The notes beneath the pieces were generated by a model. The model worked only from the letters and a program-made list of their open reading frames with translations, did not search any database and was not told the origin of the DNA. A DNA stretch of 64,000 nt from Rhodoblastus sp963704565 (GTDB lineage: Bacteria > Pseudomonadota > Alphaproteobacteria > Rhizobiales > Beijerinckiaceae), in assembly GCA_963704565.1 (NCBI GenBank), contig OY969917.1:3782001-3846000 (forward strand). The letters are read 5' to 3'. Position numbers and translations under genes: made by a program. This document shows, piece by piece, positions 43,013-50,953 of this stretch (position 1 is its first letter; each line of letters begins with the position of its first letter).

Positions 43013-43274
43013 GGCGAACGGGTCTGGTCAACGAGATCGTTCCACATGCTGCGTTGATTGCGCGCGCCGAAGCGATTGTGCGGCAAATTACGTCCAATGC
43101 GCCGCTCGCGATCAAATTTGCGCTCGAGGCCGTGAACAAGGGCATGGAGGCGAATTGTCGGAAAGTCTTGCCCGTGAAGGCTCGCTCTTCGCGGTCTGCG
43201 CCGCCACCGACGACAAGGCCGAGGGAACGGCGGCCTTTCTTGCGAAACGGGCCGCGAAGTTTCTGGGGCATTGA
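43013..43274 (+). pseudogene. 3' remnant of an enoyl-CoA hydratase gene, frameshifted
   Basis: The plus strand encodes RTGLVNEIVPHAALIARAEA and NAPLAIKFALEAVNKGMEA, then in another frame LSESLAREGSLFAVCAATDD, KAEGTAAFLAKRA and KFLGH before a stop. This is the C-terminal third of an enoyl-CoA hydratase/isomerase with one frameshift near 43150 and no N-terminal catalytic part. Confidence 0.75.
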
Positions 43275-43312
43275 CGGCGCCGTGTCGAAATCGCGGGCTC
43301 CAGGAACCCGCG

Positions 43313-43357
43313 TGAGTAGATTCCGACGCTGTCACGATTGGATTGGGCGCTTATTAT
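43313..43357 (+). promoter_or_regulatory. TTCCGA box with TATTAT -10
   Basis: TGAGTAGATTCCGA at 43313-43326, then 25 bp, then TATTAT at 43352-43357. It is upstream of the broken DUF3775 gene at 43572. Confidence 0.6.
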
Positions 43358-43571
43358 TCCTGGTGTCGTGAACGGCAAATCGTCCCTAACGCCGCGCGCC
43401 GCCCTGTCGTCGATCGTCGGCGGAACGTAAGGCCATTGCGCATCGCGTTTTGGTTGCTTCTTGGGACTTCGCTGTCTCTGACCGGTGGCGGTCGCTTAGC
43501 CCCCCAAGGCGGCCGCCACTTTTCTTGCGCTTCGTTCGAAAGAGCCTGCAGCCCACGGAAAGTCCAATCGG

Positions 43572-43867
43572 ATGCTGCGCGAAAGCCAACCGGAAATTCC
43601 CGAAATCAACAGGGAGTAAGTCTGTCTCGTGATCGCCAAATCCCGCGAGCTTTTGTCCGAGGACGTGGGCGTGCGGCGAGACGATTCCAATCCGACGGAC
43701 GATCAGTTCCCGGTCGTCCTGACGGATTCCGGAGATCGCCCGGCGCGGCTGGAACTGGTCGAATTCATCTGTGGGCTCGACGCGGATGAACTCAACACCC
43801 TCGTCGCTCTCGTCTGGATCGGACGCGGCGATTTTGAACGCGCCGTCAGCCGCGTGGCGGTCAAAAG
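43572..43867 (+). pseudogene. DUF3775 gene, copy 1, disrupted
   Basis: This is a near copy of the intact gene at 55808. It begins MLRESQPEIPEINRE, then a TAA replaces the Lys codon of the intact copy, and the frame continues LVIAKSRELLSEDVGV through ALVWIGRGDFE. It is cut after the Lys codon at about 43866 and joined to an inverted piece of a cbpA gene. The last roughly 45 residues are missing. Confidence 0.85.
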
Positions 43868-43939
43868 ATGGCAGGCCTTGCGGCTCTCTTCCGGCTTCGC
43901 TGCGCGAGCAAGCCGAAGAATTTCGTAGGGGTCTTTGAT
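43868..43939 (-). pseudogene. N-terminal fragment of a cbpA-type gene
   Basis: On the minus strand, 43939 down to 43868 reads IKDPYEILRLARAAKPEESR then KACH. It aligns residue for residue with the CbpA start at 57504 (MKDPYETLKVARDAAPADIR then KAYH), with the start codon changed to ATC. The fragment abuts the truncated DUF3775 gene, so the rest of cbpA, all of cbpM and the DUF3775 tail were deleted in one step. Confidence 0.85.
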
Positions 43940-44043
43940 TGGCCCTCCGCTGCGACCGGCGCCGGGATTGTCTGTCCGGCAAGCGCGGTCTGTCTGACCT
44001 GCGATGGCGCCGAAACGCGCCCAAGGGATAGCGCTATTCTTTT

Positions 44044-44057
44044 TGAGTAGTTTCCGA
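44044..44057 (+). promoter_or_regulatory. TTCCGA box upstream of PRC-barrel gene
   Basis: TGAGTAGTTTCCGA, followed 27 bp later by TATCGT; 76 bp upstream of the PRC-barrel ATG. The whole upstream region is similar to 57607-57690. Confidence 0.65.
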
Positions 44058-44132
44058 CACTATCATCGCGGACGAGGGGCCGCCTATCGTCGGGCAGCCG
44101 CGAACGCCTTAGAGAAAATTGGGGACGGCATA

Positions 44133-44888
44133 ATGCTTAAGCTCGCATCGGCTTTAAACGGCTACTGCATAAAGGCCAGCGACGGCGAGATCGGAACCAT
44201 CGCCGACTTTTTGTTCGACGACAGGACGTGGGCGACGCGGTGGCTGGTTGTCGATACCGGGAAATGGCTGACGACCCGCAAGGTTCTGTTGCATCCCTCG
44301 GCCATCGGCAAGGTGGACCACGAGCGGCGCGAACTGCCCGTTGCGTTGACGTTGGCGCAGGTCCAGGGAAGCCCCGAGCTTTCGGAACATGAGCCGGTGT
44401 CGATGCAGATGGAGCGCCATCTCTACGATTATTACGGATGGGAGCCGATGGGGATTGGCAGCACTTTCCACTCCAACCCGATCGCCTCGAAATATTCGGC
44501 GCCGCCGATTTTCATGTTCGCGCCGCGGACGGAAAGCGGCATCCATCCGATTGACTGCGATCCACACCTGCGCAGCCTTGAAGCGATCACGGGCTATCAC
44601 GTCATCGGCGACGACGGCGCGATCGGCAAGGTAGAGAATCTGCTGGTCGACGACGCCGGGTGGAGCGTCCCCTACCTTGTCATAGACGCGGGAAACTGGT
44701 GGTCAGGCAAGCATGTTTTGATATCGCGCCATGCGGTGAAGGAAATCTCCTGGGTAGATCGTGAAATTCGCGCCGACGTCAGCCGCCATCAAGTCAAGGC
44801 GAGTCCTCCCTGGGGCGCCCTAGGGGACGTCGACCCGGATTATGAAAAGGATCTTCACAATCACTATGATTGGCCCGGTCATCGTTGA
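44133..44888 (+). CDS. Protein with two PRC-barrel domains
   Basis: The 251-aa soluble protein has two PRC-barrel domains: residues 1-80 (LNGYCIKASDGEIGTIADFL, FDDRTWATRWLVVDTGKWL) and about 150-225 (ITGYHVIGDDGAIGKVENLL, LVIDAGNWWSGKHVLIS). A linker contains YDYYGWEPMG. The N-terminal domain is paralogous to the broken copy at 57694. PRC-barrels act in photosynthetic reaction centres, ribosome maturation and stress proteins; this subgroup is uncharacterised. GGGGA precedes the ATG, and a TTCCGA box lies upstream. Confidence 0.9.
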   Translation: MLKLASALNGYCIKASDGEIGTIADFLFDDRTWATRWLVVDTGKWLTTRKVLLHPSAIGKVDHERRELPVALTLAQVQGSPELSEHEPVSMQMERHLYDYYGWEPMGIGSTFHSNPIASKYSAPPIFMFAPRTESGIHPIDCDPHLRSLEAITGYHVIGDDGAIGKVENLLVDDAGWSVPYLVIDAGNWWSGKHVLISRHAVKEISWVDREIRADVSRHQVKASPPWGALGDVDPDYEKDLHNHYDWPGHR

Positions 44889-44906
44889 CCGGCTTGAGCG
44901 CCTTTT

Positions 44907-45047
44907 TCATGCATTGGCGGCGCGCTCAGGACTTTGCTCCCGGATGCAAGACGCGCTCTTGTCCATGAGCTCCCGGGTCCACGCATCGAGGCGCTGCGAG
45001 AAATTGTTGAACTGCTCTTTAAGGGGGGCGCAATCCTCTTTGCCCAT
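44907..45047 (-). CDS. Uncharacterised 46-aa protein
   Basis: A short leftward frame reads MGKEDCAPLKEQFNNFSQRL then DAWTRELMDKSASC, an amphipathic helix with two cysteines. AAGGA lies 11 bp before the ATG. No family is recognised. It sits 68 bp after the proton ATPase gene and could be cotranscribed with it. Confidence 0.45.
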   Translation of the reverse strand: MGKEDCAPLKEQFNNFSQRLDAWTRELMDKSASCIREQSPERAANA

Positions 45048-45115
45048 CTGCGCTTTCCTTTGTTCTGTTGTTCGTCGTGCGCCTGGCCGGATGCCGGTTG
45101 CGCGCCTCAGCGGCG

Positions 45116-47500
45116 TCAAGCGAGGTTGAGACGGCGGAACAGCGGAACCTTCACCAGGTCCATGAGAAGGGCGAAAGCGGCCGCCGTTGCGAGCGTCAGG
45201 GCGACCGTGGCGACGGGCAATGGAGTCATGGCGATTCCCCCGATGGCCAGGGTCGAAGCGATCCCGATATCGGCGACGGACGAGGCGACGAGCCAGGAAC
45301 TTGGTCGAGACGACCACAGGCGCCGGCGTTCGCGAACGTTATAGGTCGTCGCCTGGTTGCCGAAGACGATGGCGATAAACGCCAGCGTTCTCAGCGAGTC
45401 GATGTCAAGCTTCGCGTAATAGGCGCCGAACCCCACGACCGACGCGCAAAATACCAGTTCGCCGAGTCCCATGGTAACGCCGGCAATGGTCAGATTGCCG
45501 ATCCGCCAGACGTTGGGCATGGGAGAGGGCCGGACATTGTCGGTGGTCAGCGACATGCCTAGGAAGTCGCCGGCGATCATGACAAGCACCATCAGCGAGG
45601 GGGTCAGGATCGCATGGCCGGTCATGACGAGCCCGGCGGCCAGGAAGAGCACTTGCATGGTCTTCTTGGTGATGGAATTCAGCGCATAGCTCAGGATGCG
45701 CTGGAATGTCACCCGCCCTTCCCTGATTGCCGACACGATGCCGCCAAGTCCCGCCTGCGTCAGCACGATCCCGGCGGCCGATTTGGCGACGTCGGTCGCC
45801 GTCGAAACGGCGATGCCCATTTGCGCCTGACGAAGCGCGGGCGCGTCATTGGCGCCGTCGCCGCACATGCCGACGGTGTGGCCGTCATGCTGAAACGATT
45901 TGACAAGCTTGAATTTGTCCTCGGGCAGAACGCCGGCAAAGACGGAAAATTGCTCCGGCCGAAGATTGTCGGGGATCTCCCCCGGCGGGCAGGTTTGGCC
46001 ATCGAGACCAACCGCGCGGGCGACAATCGCCGCGGTCGCCGGGGCGTCCCCCGTCACCATGATTGTCTGAACGCCCAAAGCCTTCAACGCGGCGATCATG
46101 GGGGCTGAATCCTCGCGTGGCGGATCGCTTAGAGCGATCAAGCCGGCAAGCTTCACTGCATTCTCTGGCCCGACTGCGACAGCGAGCACTCTAAAACCCT
46201 TGCCCTCCAGTTCCGTCGCCGCCGCCAACGCCGTCGGGCAAGGCGCCACAAGTTTGCTGACGATCGCGAAGGCGCCCTTGATGATCCGGATCGGGCCGCC
46301 CGCGGCGTCGGTAGCGGTCGCCTCTGACCTTTTCCTGGCCGGATCGAAGGCGGTAAACTTGACCAGCTTCGGCGCGTCGGAGACGCTTTTGCTCGCCGCC
46401 GTCTGGCGAATGGCGGCGTCCACCGGATCCTGGCCGCCGTCCGAGCTGGCAAGGGACGCCAGGGCAAGAACATGCGCCGGATCGAAGCCAGACATCACCC
46501 GAACATCCGTCACAGTGAGTTCGTTTCGTGTCAGCGTGCCGGTTTTGTCGGCGCACAGGACATCCATCGACGCCGCTTCATCCACCGCCGAGAGACGGGT
46601 TGGAAGAACGCCAAGTTTCGCCAGGTCGCGCGCGCCGAGCGCCGCGGCGAGCGTGAAAGTGGCTGGCAGCGCGACGGGTATCGAGGCGAGCACCGCCGTC
46701 AGCACGAGGGGAATGATCTCGGCCAGGGGCATCTTCAGACAAAAAGAGGAATAGACGACCAGCGCAACGATGACGACGCCATTGAAAGCGGCAAGGTTGC
46801 GCACGACGCGTAAAACCGCCTTTTGCTGGGTGCTGACCACATGCGCCGTGCGCACCAGTTCGGCGGTCCGGCCAAATTTTGTATGCGCGCCGGTCGCCGT
46901 CACTTCCGCGACCGCCTCGCCGCGCCGCACCAGGGCCCCGGCAAAAGTCTGGACGCCCGGTCCCGCCTCGATGGGTATCGATTCGCCGGTGAGCATGGAT
47001 TGGTCGAGCAGAACGCCACCCTCGGTGAGACGGACATCGGCGGCGACCACGCCGCCAAGAGAAAGCTTCACCACATCGCCCGGGACCAGTTCGGCCGCGG
47101 GAAGAAGGATCCATGCGCCATCCCGCCGCGCCGATGCGTTCAGCGCGAGCCGGGATCTTAACGCGGCAAGCGTCGCCTGGGCGCGGCTTTCCTGGAACAA
47201 TCCGAGCCCCGCGTTGAACGCCAGCAGGACGGCGATGATCGTCGCCGAGACATAGTCCCCAAGCGCGATCTGAAGGACAATCGCGGCCTCGAGCATCCAT
47301 GGGACCGGCGCCCAGAATTTTTCAAGCGCCATCCGCAACGGATGCATCGCCGTGTCGGGCATGGCGTTGGGGCCGAGGGTCGCCAGAAGGCGGCGAGCCT
47401 CTTCGCTCGTCAACCCGTCGCCGGAACCGGATTTGGCGTTGCCTCGAGGTTTCTCCGGCAAAGCGCTCGCGGTAAACTGTTGCGTGCGCATGGTGTCCAA
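45116..47500 (-). CDS. Second plasma-membrane proton-efflux P-type ATPase (P3A)
   Basis: This pump of about 794 aa is a paralogue of the gene at 37677 but without the C-terminal extension. It has DQSMLTGESIPIEAG, the phosphorylation site CADKTGTLTRNELT, MVTGDAPATAAIVA and CGDGANDAPALRQAQ; in the hinge the usual GDGVNDAP reads GDGANDAP. The start could be the TTG at 47500, which has AAAGGA at good spacing, or the ATG at 47491. It is separated from the upstream leftward gene by a terminator at 47520. Confidence 0.92.
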   Translation of the reverse strand: MDTMRTQQFTASALPEKPRGNAKSGSGDGLTSEEARRLLATLGPNAMPDTAMHPLRMALEKFWAPVPWMLEAAIVLQIALGDYVSATIIAVLLAFNAGLGLFQESRAQATLAALRSRLALNASARRDGAWILLPAAELVPGDVVKLSLGGVVAADVRLTEGGVLLDQSMLTGESIPIEAGPGVQTFAGALVRRGEAVAEVTATGAHTKFGRTAELVRTAHVVSTQQKAVLRVVRNLAAFNGVVIVALVVYSSFCLKMPLAEIIPLVLTAVLASIPVALPATFTLAAALGARDLAKLGVLPTRLSAVDEAASMDVLCADKTGTLTRNELTVTDVRVMSGFDPAHVLALASLASSDGGQDPVDAAIRQTAASKSVSDAPKLVKFTAFDPARKRSEATATDAAGGPIRIIKGAFAIVSKLVAPCPTALAAATELEGKGFRVLAVAVGPENAVKLAGLIALSDPPREDSAPMIAALKALGVQTIMVTGDAPATAAIVARAVGLDGQTCPPGEIPDNLRPEQFSVFAGVLPEDKFKLVKSFQHDGHTVGMCGDGANDAPALRQAQMGIAVSTATDVAKSAAGIVLTQAGLGGIVSAIREGRVTFQRILSYALNSITKKTMQVLFLAAGLVMTGHAILTPSLMVLVMIAGDFLGMSLTTDNVRPSPMPNVWRIGNLTIAGVTMGLGELVFCASVVGFGAYYAKLDIDSLRTLAFIAIVFGNQATTYNVRERRRLWSSRPSSWLVASSVADIGIASTLAIGGIAMTPLPVATVALTLATAAAFALLMDLVKVPLFRRLNLA

Positions 47501-47519
47501 CTCGCCGTCCTTTCATACC

Positions 47520-47548
47520 AAAAGGGCCGCTTCGAAAAGCGGCCCCCC
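47520..47548 (-). terminator. Terminator after the DUF1236-like gene
   Basis: On the minus strand GGGGCCGCTT-ttcg-AAGCGGCCC is followed by TTTT. It ends the leftward transcript before the proton ATPase gene. Confidence 0.8.
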
Positions 47549-47569
47549 ATTCTAGCCGATGGCGGTCCC

Positions 47570-47983
47570 TTACTCGACCACCTGGACGATGCGATGGTTT
47601 CTCGGATCGACCAGGACCGTGCGATTGTTGACGATCGTATAGCGATAGTCGCGCACGCCATATTCGGAGGGAACCTCGTAATAGGTGACGCCGCTATCGG
47701 GGAGGATCGCGCCGACAATGGCCGGCTGGTCGTAGGCATAGGAATCATGATGCTCGTGAACGACATATTCGTGGAAGCGCGGGCGCTGGTCGACGCCAAG
47801 CAGCCCGGCTACGCCGCCGCCAACCGCGCCGACCACGCCTCCTACGACGGCGCCAACCGGGCCGGCGGCGCGATCGCCCTGATGCGCGCCTTCGTCGGCG
47901 CCGCGCACGACGCCCTGGGCGCGGGCCGCAATCGGCAGAACGAGAAAGAGGGCGGCCGCAGCGGTAAGGATCTTGATTTTCAT
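47570..47983 (-). CDS. DUF1236-like exported protein
   Basis: The 137-aa product has a signal peptide (MKIKILTAAAALFLVLPIAARA), a glycine-zipper segment (AGPVGAVVGGVVGAVGGGVAG), then a C-terminal DUF1236-type module (YYEVPSEYGVRDYRYTIVNN, VLVDPRNHRIVQVVE). It is probably periplasmic or envelope-associated; function unknown. GGAG precedes the ATG at 47983. Confidence 0.82.
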   Translation of the reverse strand: MKIKILTAAAALFLVLPIAARAQGVVRGADEGAHQGDRAAGPVGAVVGGVVGAVGGGVAGLLGVDQRPRFHEYVVHEHHDSYAYDQPAIVGAILPDSGVTYYEVPSEYGVRDYRYTIVNNRTVLVDPRNHRIVQVVE

Positions 47984-48065
47984 GTTGTGCTCCAAATTAC
48001 TTTTTGTATTCACGCGCGCCGATCCAGGATGGGGCGGCTGGCGCACTGAATGGATCGGCGGGCGG

Positions 48066-48281
48066 TCAGTGCGTTCCGGCGAGCGCCGGGGCGTTTCGAC
48101 GCGCCGCCATTCTGACGTCGATGGAGAGCAGCGAGCCGTTGTGCTGGCGGGCGATGTCCTCAACCCAATCGGCGACGTCGCCCAGCGTCGAGCCGACGGG
48201 CAGGCCCAGCGCGATGGACGTATCCGCGAAAACGACTCGCAAGCGCGGTTCGCCCGCCAGAGCCGTATGATGTAACTGCAT
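48066..48281 (-). CDS. Uncharacterised 71-aa protein
   Basis: The product MQLHHTALAGEPRLRVVFAD then TSIALGLPVGSTLGDVADWV is a small soluble protein of unknown family. GGAGAG precedes the ATG at 48281. A 47-bp piece similar to its coding DNA (48202-48248) is found fused to the broken PRC-barrel gene at 57922, showing that this family is or was multicopy in the cluster. Confidence 0.6.
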   Translation of the reverse strand: MQLHHTALAGEPRLRVVFADTSIALGLPVGSTLGDVADWVEDIARQHNGSLLSIDVRMAARRNAPALAGTH

Positions 48282-48369
48282 GTCACTCTCCATACTTGTT
48301 GGCTGGGCTTGTTGCGTCATCGTTCGCGCCCGTCCAGGAGCGCCGGTCCAGGCGTTCATTTCACTGCGT

Positions 48370-48783
48370 TCATTTCACTTCGGCGCGAACCTTCGCCCAC
48401 ATCGCCGCCAGTTCGTCGGTCGCTTTCTTGAAAGAGGCTTTCGCGCTTTCCCAGTCGGCGGCGGCGGCGGTTCCGAGCCTGGCCGACGCATCCCTGGCTT
48501 TGGTCCAGGCCTTGTTCAAATCTTCCGACGCGGATTTCCGCGCCTCATTGGACCCGGCCTTGGCGCTCTCGCCAAATCGATCCAGCTTGACGCGCCATTC
48601 CTGCAATTCGGCCCGCGCCTTTTGCGCATAAGTGGCGCGGTCGGCCGAGGAAGCGCCGGCCTCGGCCATTTTGGATTGTGCGGCAGGTTGAGGGGCGGAC
48701 GGCGCCGAACCTGCCACGGCGGGCCATGCGCCTGCCGCGGCGAACGACGCGATGGCGATTGAGCAGATGCGGTTTGCTTTCAT
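48370..48783 (-). CDS. Exported Ala-rich helical protein
   Basis: The 137-aa product has a signal peptide (MKANRICSIAIASFAAAGAW) followed by a long amphipathic helical region (AELQEWRVKLDRFGESAKAG, EDLNKAWTKARDASARL). It may form a coiled coil. No catalytic motif is seen. It is 40 bp downstream of the gene at 48824. Confidence 0.65.
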   Translation of the reverse strand: MKANRICSIAIASFAAAGAWPAVAGSAPSAPQPAAQSKMAEAGASSADRATYAQKARAELQEWRVKLDRFGESAKAGSNEARKSASEDLNKAWTKARDASARLGTAAAADWESAKASFKKATDELAAMWAKVRAEVK

Positions 48784-48823
48784 GACGAATTTCCTTTTTT
48801 GGGCGTCGATCGGGTCGCGGCGT

Positions 48824-49384
48824 TCAGCCTGTCGCGGCGACACGCTGCTCCGCGGGCGTCGCCGCCTCGACGCCAGGATGAATGTCGAGCCGAGCGGGAT
48901 TGATCGGGCGCAGGATTTCTTTTGCGCGCGCGATTTCTTCCTGTGGTCCGCGCGCCATCACCAGAAAACTGTCGGCTGTCACATCGGTTTCGTATTGCAG
49001 GATGCTGTCCTTGGGGATGCCGATACTATAGAGCGCGGCGCCGATCGCGCTGAGCCCCCCGACCAGCGCGGCGTTTTCGACGCCCGAAATCAGGACGGCG
49101 GCCAGGTAGCCAAGCACGACGACATGCCCGACAAGCGGGACGGTCAGGAACAGTCCGCCGAAGAACAGGCCCCAGAAGCCGCCCCAGAAGGCGCCCCGTG
49201 AGCCCCAGAATTTGACGCGATCGCCGATGTTGTAGAACCCGACGACTTTCTCGTCGGTATGGTATCCCTTGCCGACAAGGCTGAGATCCTTGATGTCGAA
49301 GCCGCTTGCCGCGAGTTTCTTGACCGCCAGTTCCGCCGCCTCATGCTCGGCGAAGACAGCGACGATTGTTTCGTATTTTGGCAT
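48824..49384 (-). CDS. General-stress (DUF1269/17M-like) membrane protein
   Basis: The 186-aa product starts MPKYETIVAVFAEHEAAELA, an N-terminal fold resembling the Bacillus general stress protein 17M domain (GFDIKDLSLVGKGYH). A glycine-rich hydrophobic hairpin follows (GAFWGGFWGLFFGGLFL, VVVLGYLAAVLISG). AAAGGG precedes the ATG. A TTCCGA box lies 134 bp upstream on the minus strand. Confidence 0.8.
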   Translation of the reverse strand: MPKYETIVAVFAEHEAAELAVKKLAASGFDIKDLSLVGKGYHTDEKVVGFYNIGDRVKFWGSRGAFWGGFWGLFFGGLFLTVPLVGHVVVLGYLAAVLISGVENAALVGGLSAIGAALYSIGIPKDSILQYETDVTADSFLVMARGPQEEIARAKEILRPINPARLDIHPGVEAATPAEQRVAATG

Positions 49385-49517
49385 TTGACGCCCTTTCGGA
49401 GATGAAATCCGCCGCGCGCCGCGCGCGACCTGGCGCTTGCAAAAGCGCGGCGGATGGCGGGTTCTTGGTCTCGCCAATGGATCGAACGGTAGCTTCCGCG
49501 CCCTGACGCAGACAGGA

Positions 49518-49531
49518 TCGGAAACTACTCA
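49518..49531 (-). promoter_or_regulatory. TTCCGA box, minus strand
   Basis: Reads TGAGTAGTTTCCGA on the minus strand, upstream of the gene at 49384. Divergent partner of the box at 49584. Confidence 0.6.
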
Positions 49532-49583
49532 ACTTGCGGCGCCGAGGCGCCATCATTGTCGAGACGGTCTGGAACGCGACGCG

Positions 49584-49597
49584 TGAGTATTTTCCGA
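49584..49597 (+). promoter_or_regulatory. TTCCGA box, plus strand
   Basis: TGAGTATTTTCCGA followed by ACCTGCCG. It points toward the lipoprotein gene at 49911, but repeat R2 now lies between box and gene. Confidence 0.55.
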
Positions 49598-49625
49598 ACC
49601 TGCCGCTACGGCTCCGGTAACGCTA

Positions 49626-49724
49626 GAGCATATTCCCAAAAAGTTGCAGACTTTTTGGACAAGAATATGCGTTAAAACAATGAATTAGAGACTTCTTCCG
49701 ATTCCGAAGGAACGGAAAAGGCTC
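49626..49724 (-). repeat. ~97-bp dispersed repeat, copy R2 (inverted)
   Basis: Begins GAGCATATTCCCAAAAAG and ends CGGAAAAGGCTC, the reverse of R1. It has inserted just downstream of a TTCCGA box. Confidence 0.88.
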
Positions 49725-49910
49725 TAACGGTGTGAAATATCACCCGGCCGACAAACAATTGGCCTTGCCAACGCCGTTGTCATCGCCGGGCGATGTGTGA
49801 CTTCGGCGGAACCGGCGCGGACCACTCGCCTTCAAGCTGGTGAGTTCATGCGCGTTCCGGCAGCGTCATCGGCGCGGGGAACGACCGCCAATGACGAAGG
49901 AGGGGCAAAA

Positions 49911-50171
49911 ATGAAAATTCCTTATCGCGATCTGTTCATTGCGGGTCTTGCGGCGCTGAGCCTCGCGGCCTGTTCCACGACGGGCGAACGCCTCAGCGGC
50001 GCTGGCGTCGGCGCCGTGACGGGCGGCGCGATCGCGGGACCGGTTGGGGCCGTCGCCGGCGGCATCGGCGGGGCGATCGCAGGTCCGGGCGTGTCCAACG
50101 CCATGGGCATTCGGCATCGCGGCCACTCCTATCGTCACTATCATCATCACCACCATCACCATTACAACTGA
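49911..50171 (+). CDS. Glycine-zipper lipoprotein with His tail
   Basis: The 86-aa product has a lipoprotein signal (FIAGLAALSLAACSTT, lipobox LAAC) and a glycine zipper (GAGVGAVTGGAIAGPVGAVA). It ends HRGHSYRHYHHHHHHHYN. It resembles the protein at 25681 in design. Outer-membrane anchoring with a metal-binding tail is likely. AGGAGG lies upstream of ATG 49911. Confidence 0.8.
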   Translation: MKIPYRDLFIAGLAALSLAACSTTGERLSGAGVGAVTGGAIAGPVGAVAGGIGGAIAGPGVSNAMGIRHRGHSYRHYHHHHHHHYN

Positions 50172-50449
50172 GGATGGCGAGTCGGGCGCGGCAAGCGACC
50201 GACCGAAGCCTCATGTCGAAAATTCGCGCGCCGCTTGTTGTCCCGGCAGATCGTGCAGGGGCGACGGGCCGCCTGGTCATTGCGGCGCGGCATGCGATTC
50301 GAACAGCCAAACCGGAGTCGATCACCCACAGGCTCGCCGACATCATCCGCTGGTGTCTGCTGATGATCGCCGCCGGCTACGTCGCCGGTTCTCCGCGCAG
50401 CGGCCCTTTGTTCAAAATGGCGCTCGACCTGGAGCCGTCCGATTGCGAA

Positions 50450-50620
50450 CTATGTTCGCCATGCGCCATCGACGACCGCGCGCATCAGCTCGTCGGTATG
50501 GAGCGCACCCTTCATCGGCGCTTCGACCTTGCCGGCGCGGGCCATGGCGACCGCTTGTTCCGCAGCCGGAAAACGCCGTGATTTGGCCCCATCCATCCCA
50601 AAGGCGACATATCCCTTAAG
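50450..50620 (-). pseudogene. Fragment of a phosphate acyltransferase gene
   Basis: The minus strand reads AAEQAVAMARAGKVEAPMKG and ALHTDELMRAVVDGAW before a stop at 50450. The MKGALHTDELM segment corresponds to MKGSLHTDVFL of the intact gene at 35104, and matches family members from other bacteria better than that neighbour. Only about 55 residues remain, so it is a relic of a second pta-type gene beside the PEP synthase gene. Confidence 0.75.
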
Positions 50621-50652
50621 CGGGTCGGTTCTCAGTGCAAATCAACAGGCTG

Positions 50653-50666
50653 TGCGTAGATTCCGA
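50653..50666 (+). promoter_or_regulatory. Degenerate TTCCGA box upstream of ppsA
   Basis: TGCGTAGATTCCGA followed by GGCTCG; about 290 bp before the PEP synthase start, with the triple-hairpin repeat in between. Confidence 0.45.
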
Positions 50667-50701
50667 GGCTCGCTCCGCTTGAGGGCGCCATCTAGAGTCT
50701 G

Positions 50702-50826
50702 ATACGGTTTCCGCAAGATTGCTTCGCAATCCGCGGAAACGCCATGGCGCGAAAATCCTCTATGTCGCGGGCGGATTTTCGCGCCAGCGGAATACGAATT
50801 CCGAATGGTTCATTCGGAATTCGTAT
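50702..50826 (+). repeat. 125-bp triple-hairpin repeat, copy 3
   Basis: Same orientation and length as copy 1, with the third stem in the ATACGAATTCC/GGAATTCGTAT form. It lies in the leader of the PEP synthase gene, so if transcribed it would be strongly folded in that mRNA. Confidence 0.9.
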
Positions 50827-50953
50827 GACAAAGCTTGTATTGCAGGCGCCCAGGACGCCCACTGGCGAGCCCTGTGTCTCGATTGCTGTTGACACGGATC
50901 GATCAGGGGGCGTGGACGGGGCAGGGGTTTTCGTCGCCGCACAGGAGGCCGCC

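Noticed and set aside
50174..50581. Plus-strand 135-aa frame after the lipoprotein gene
   Set aside because: No domain or composition support; its second half lies opposite the phosphate acyltransferase relic.
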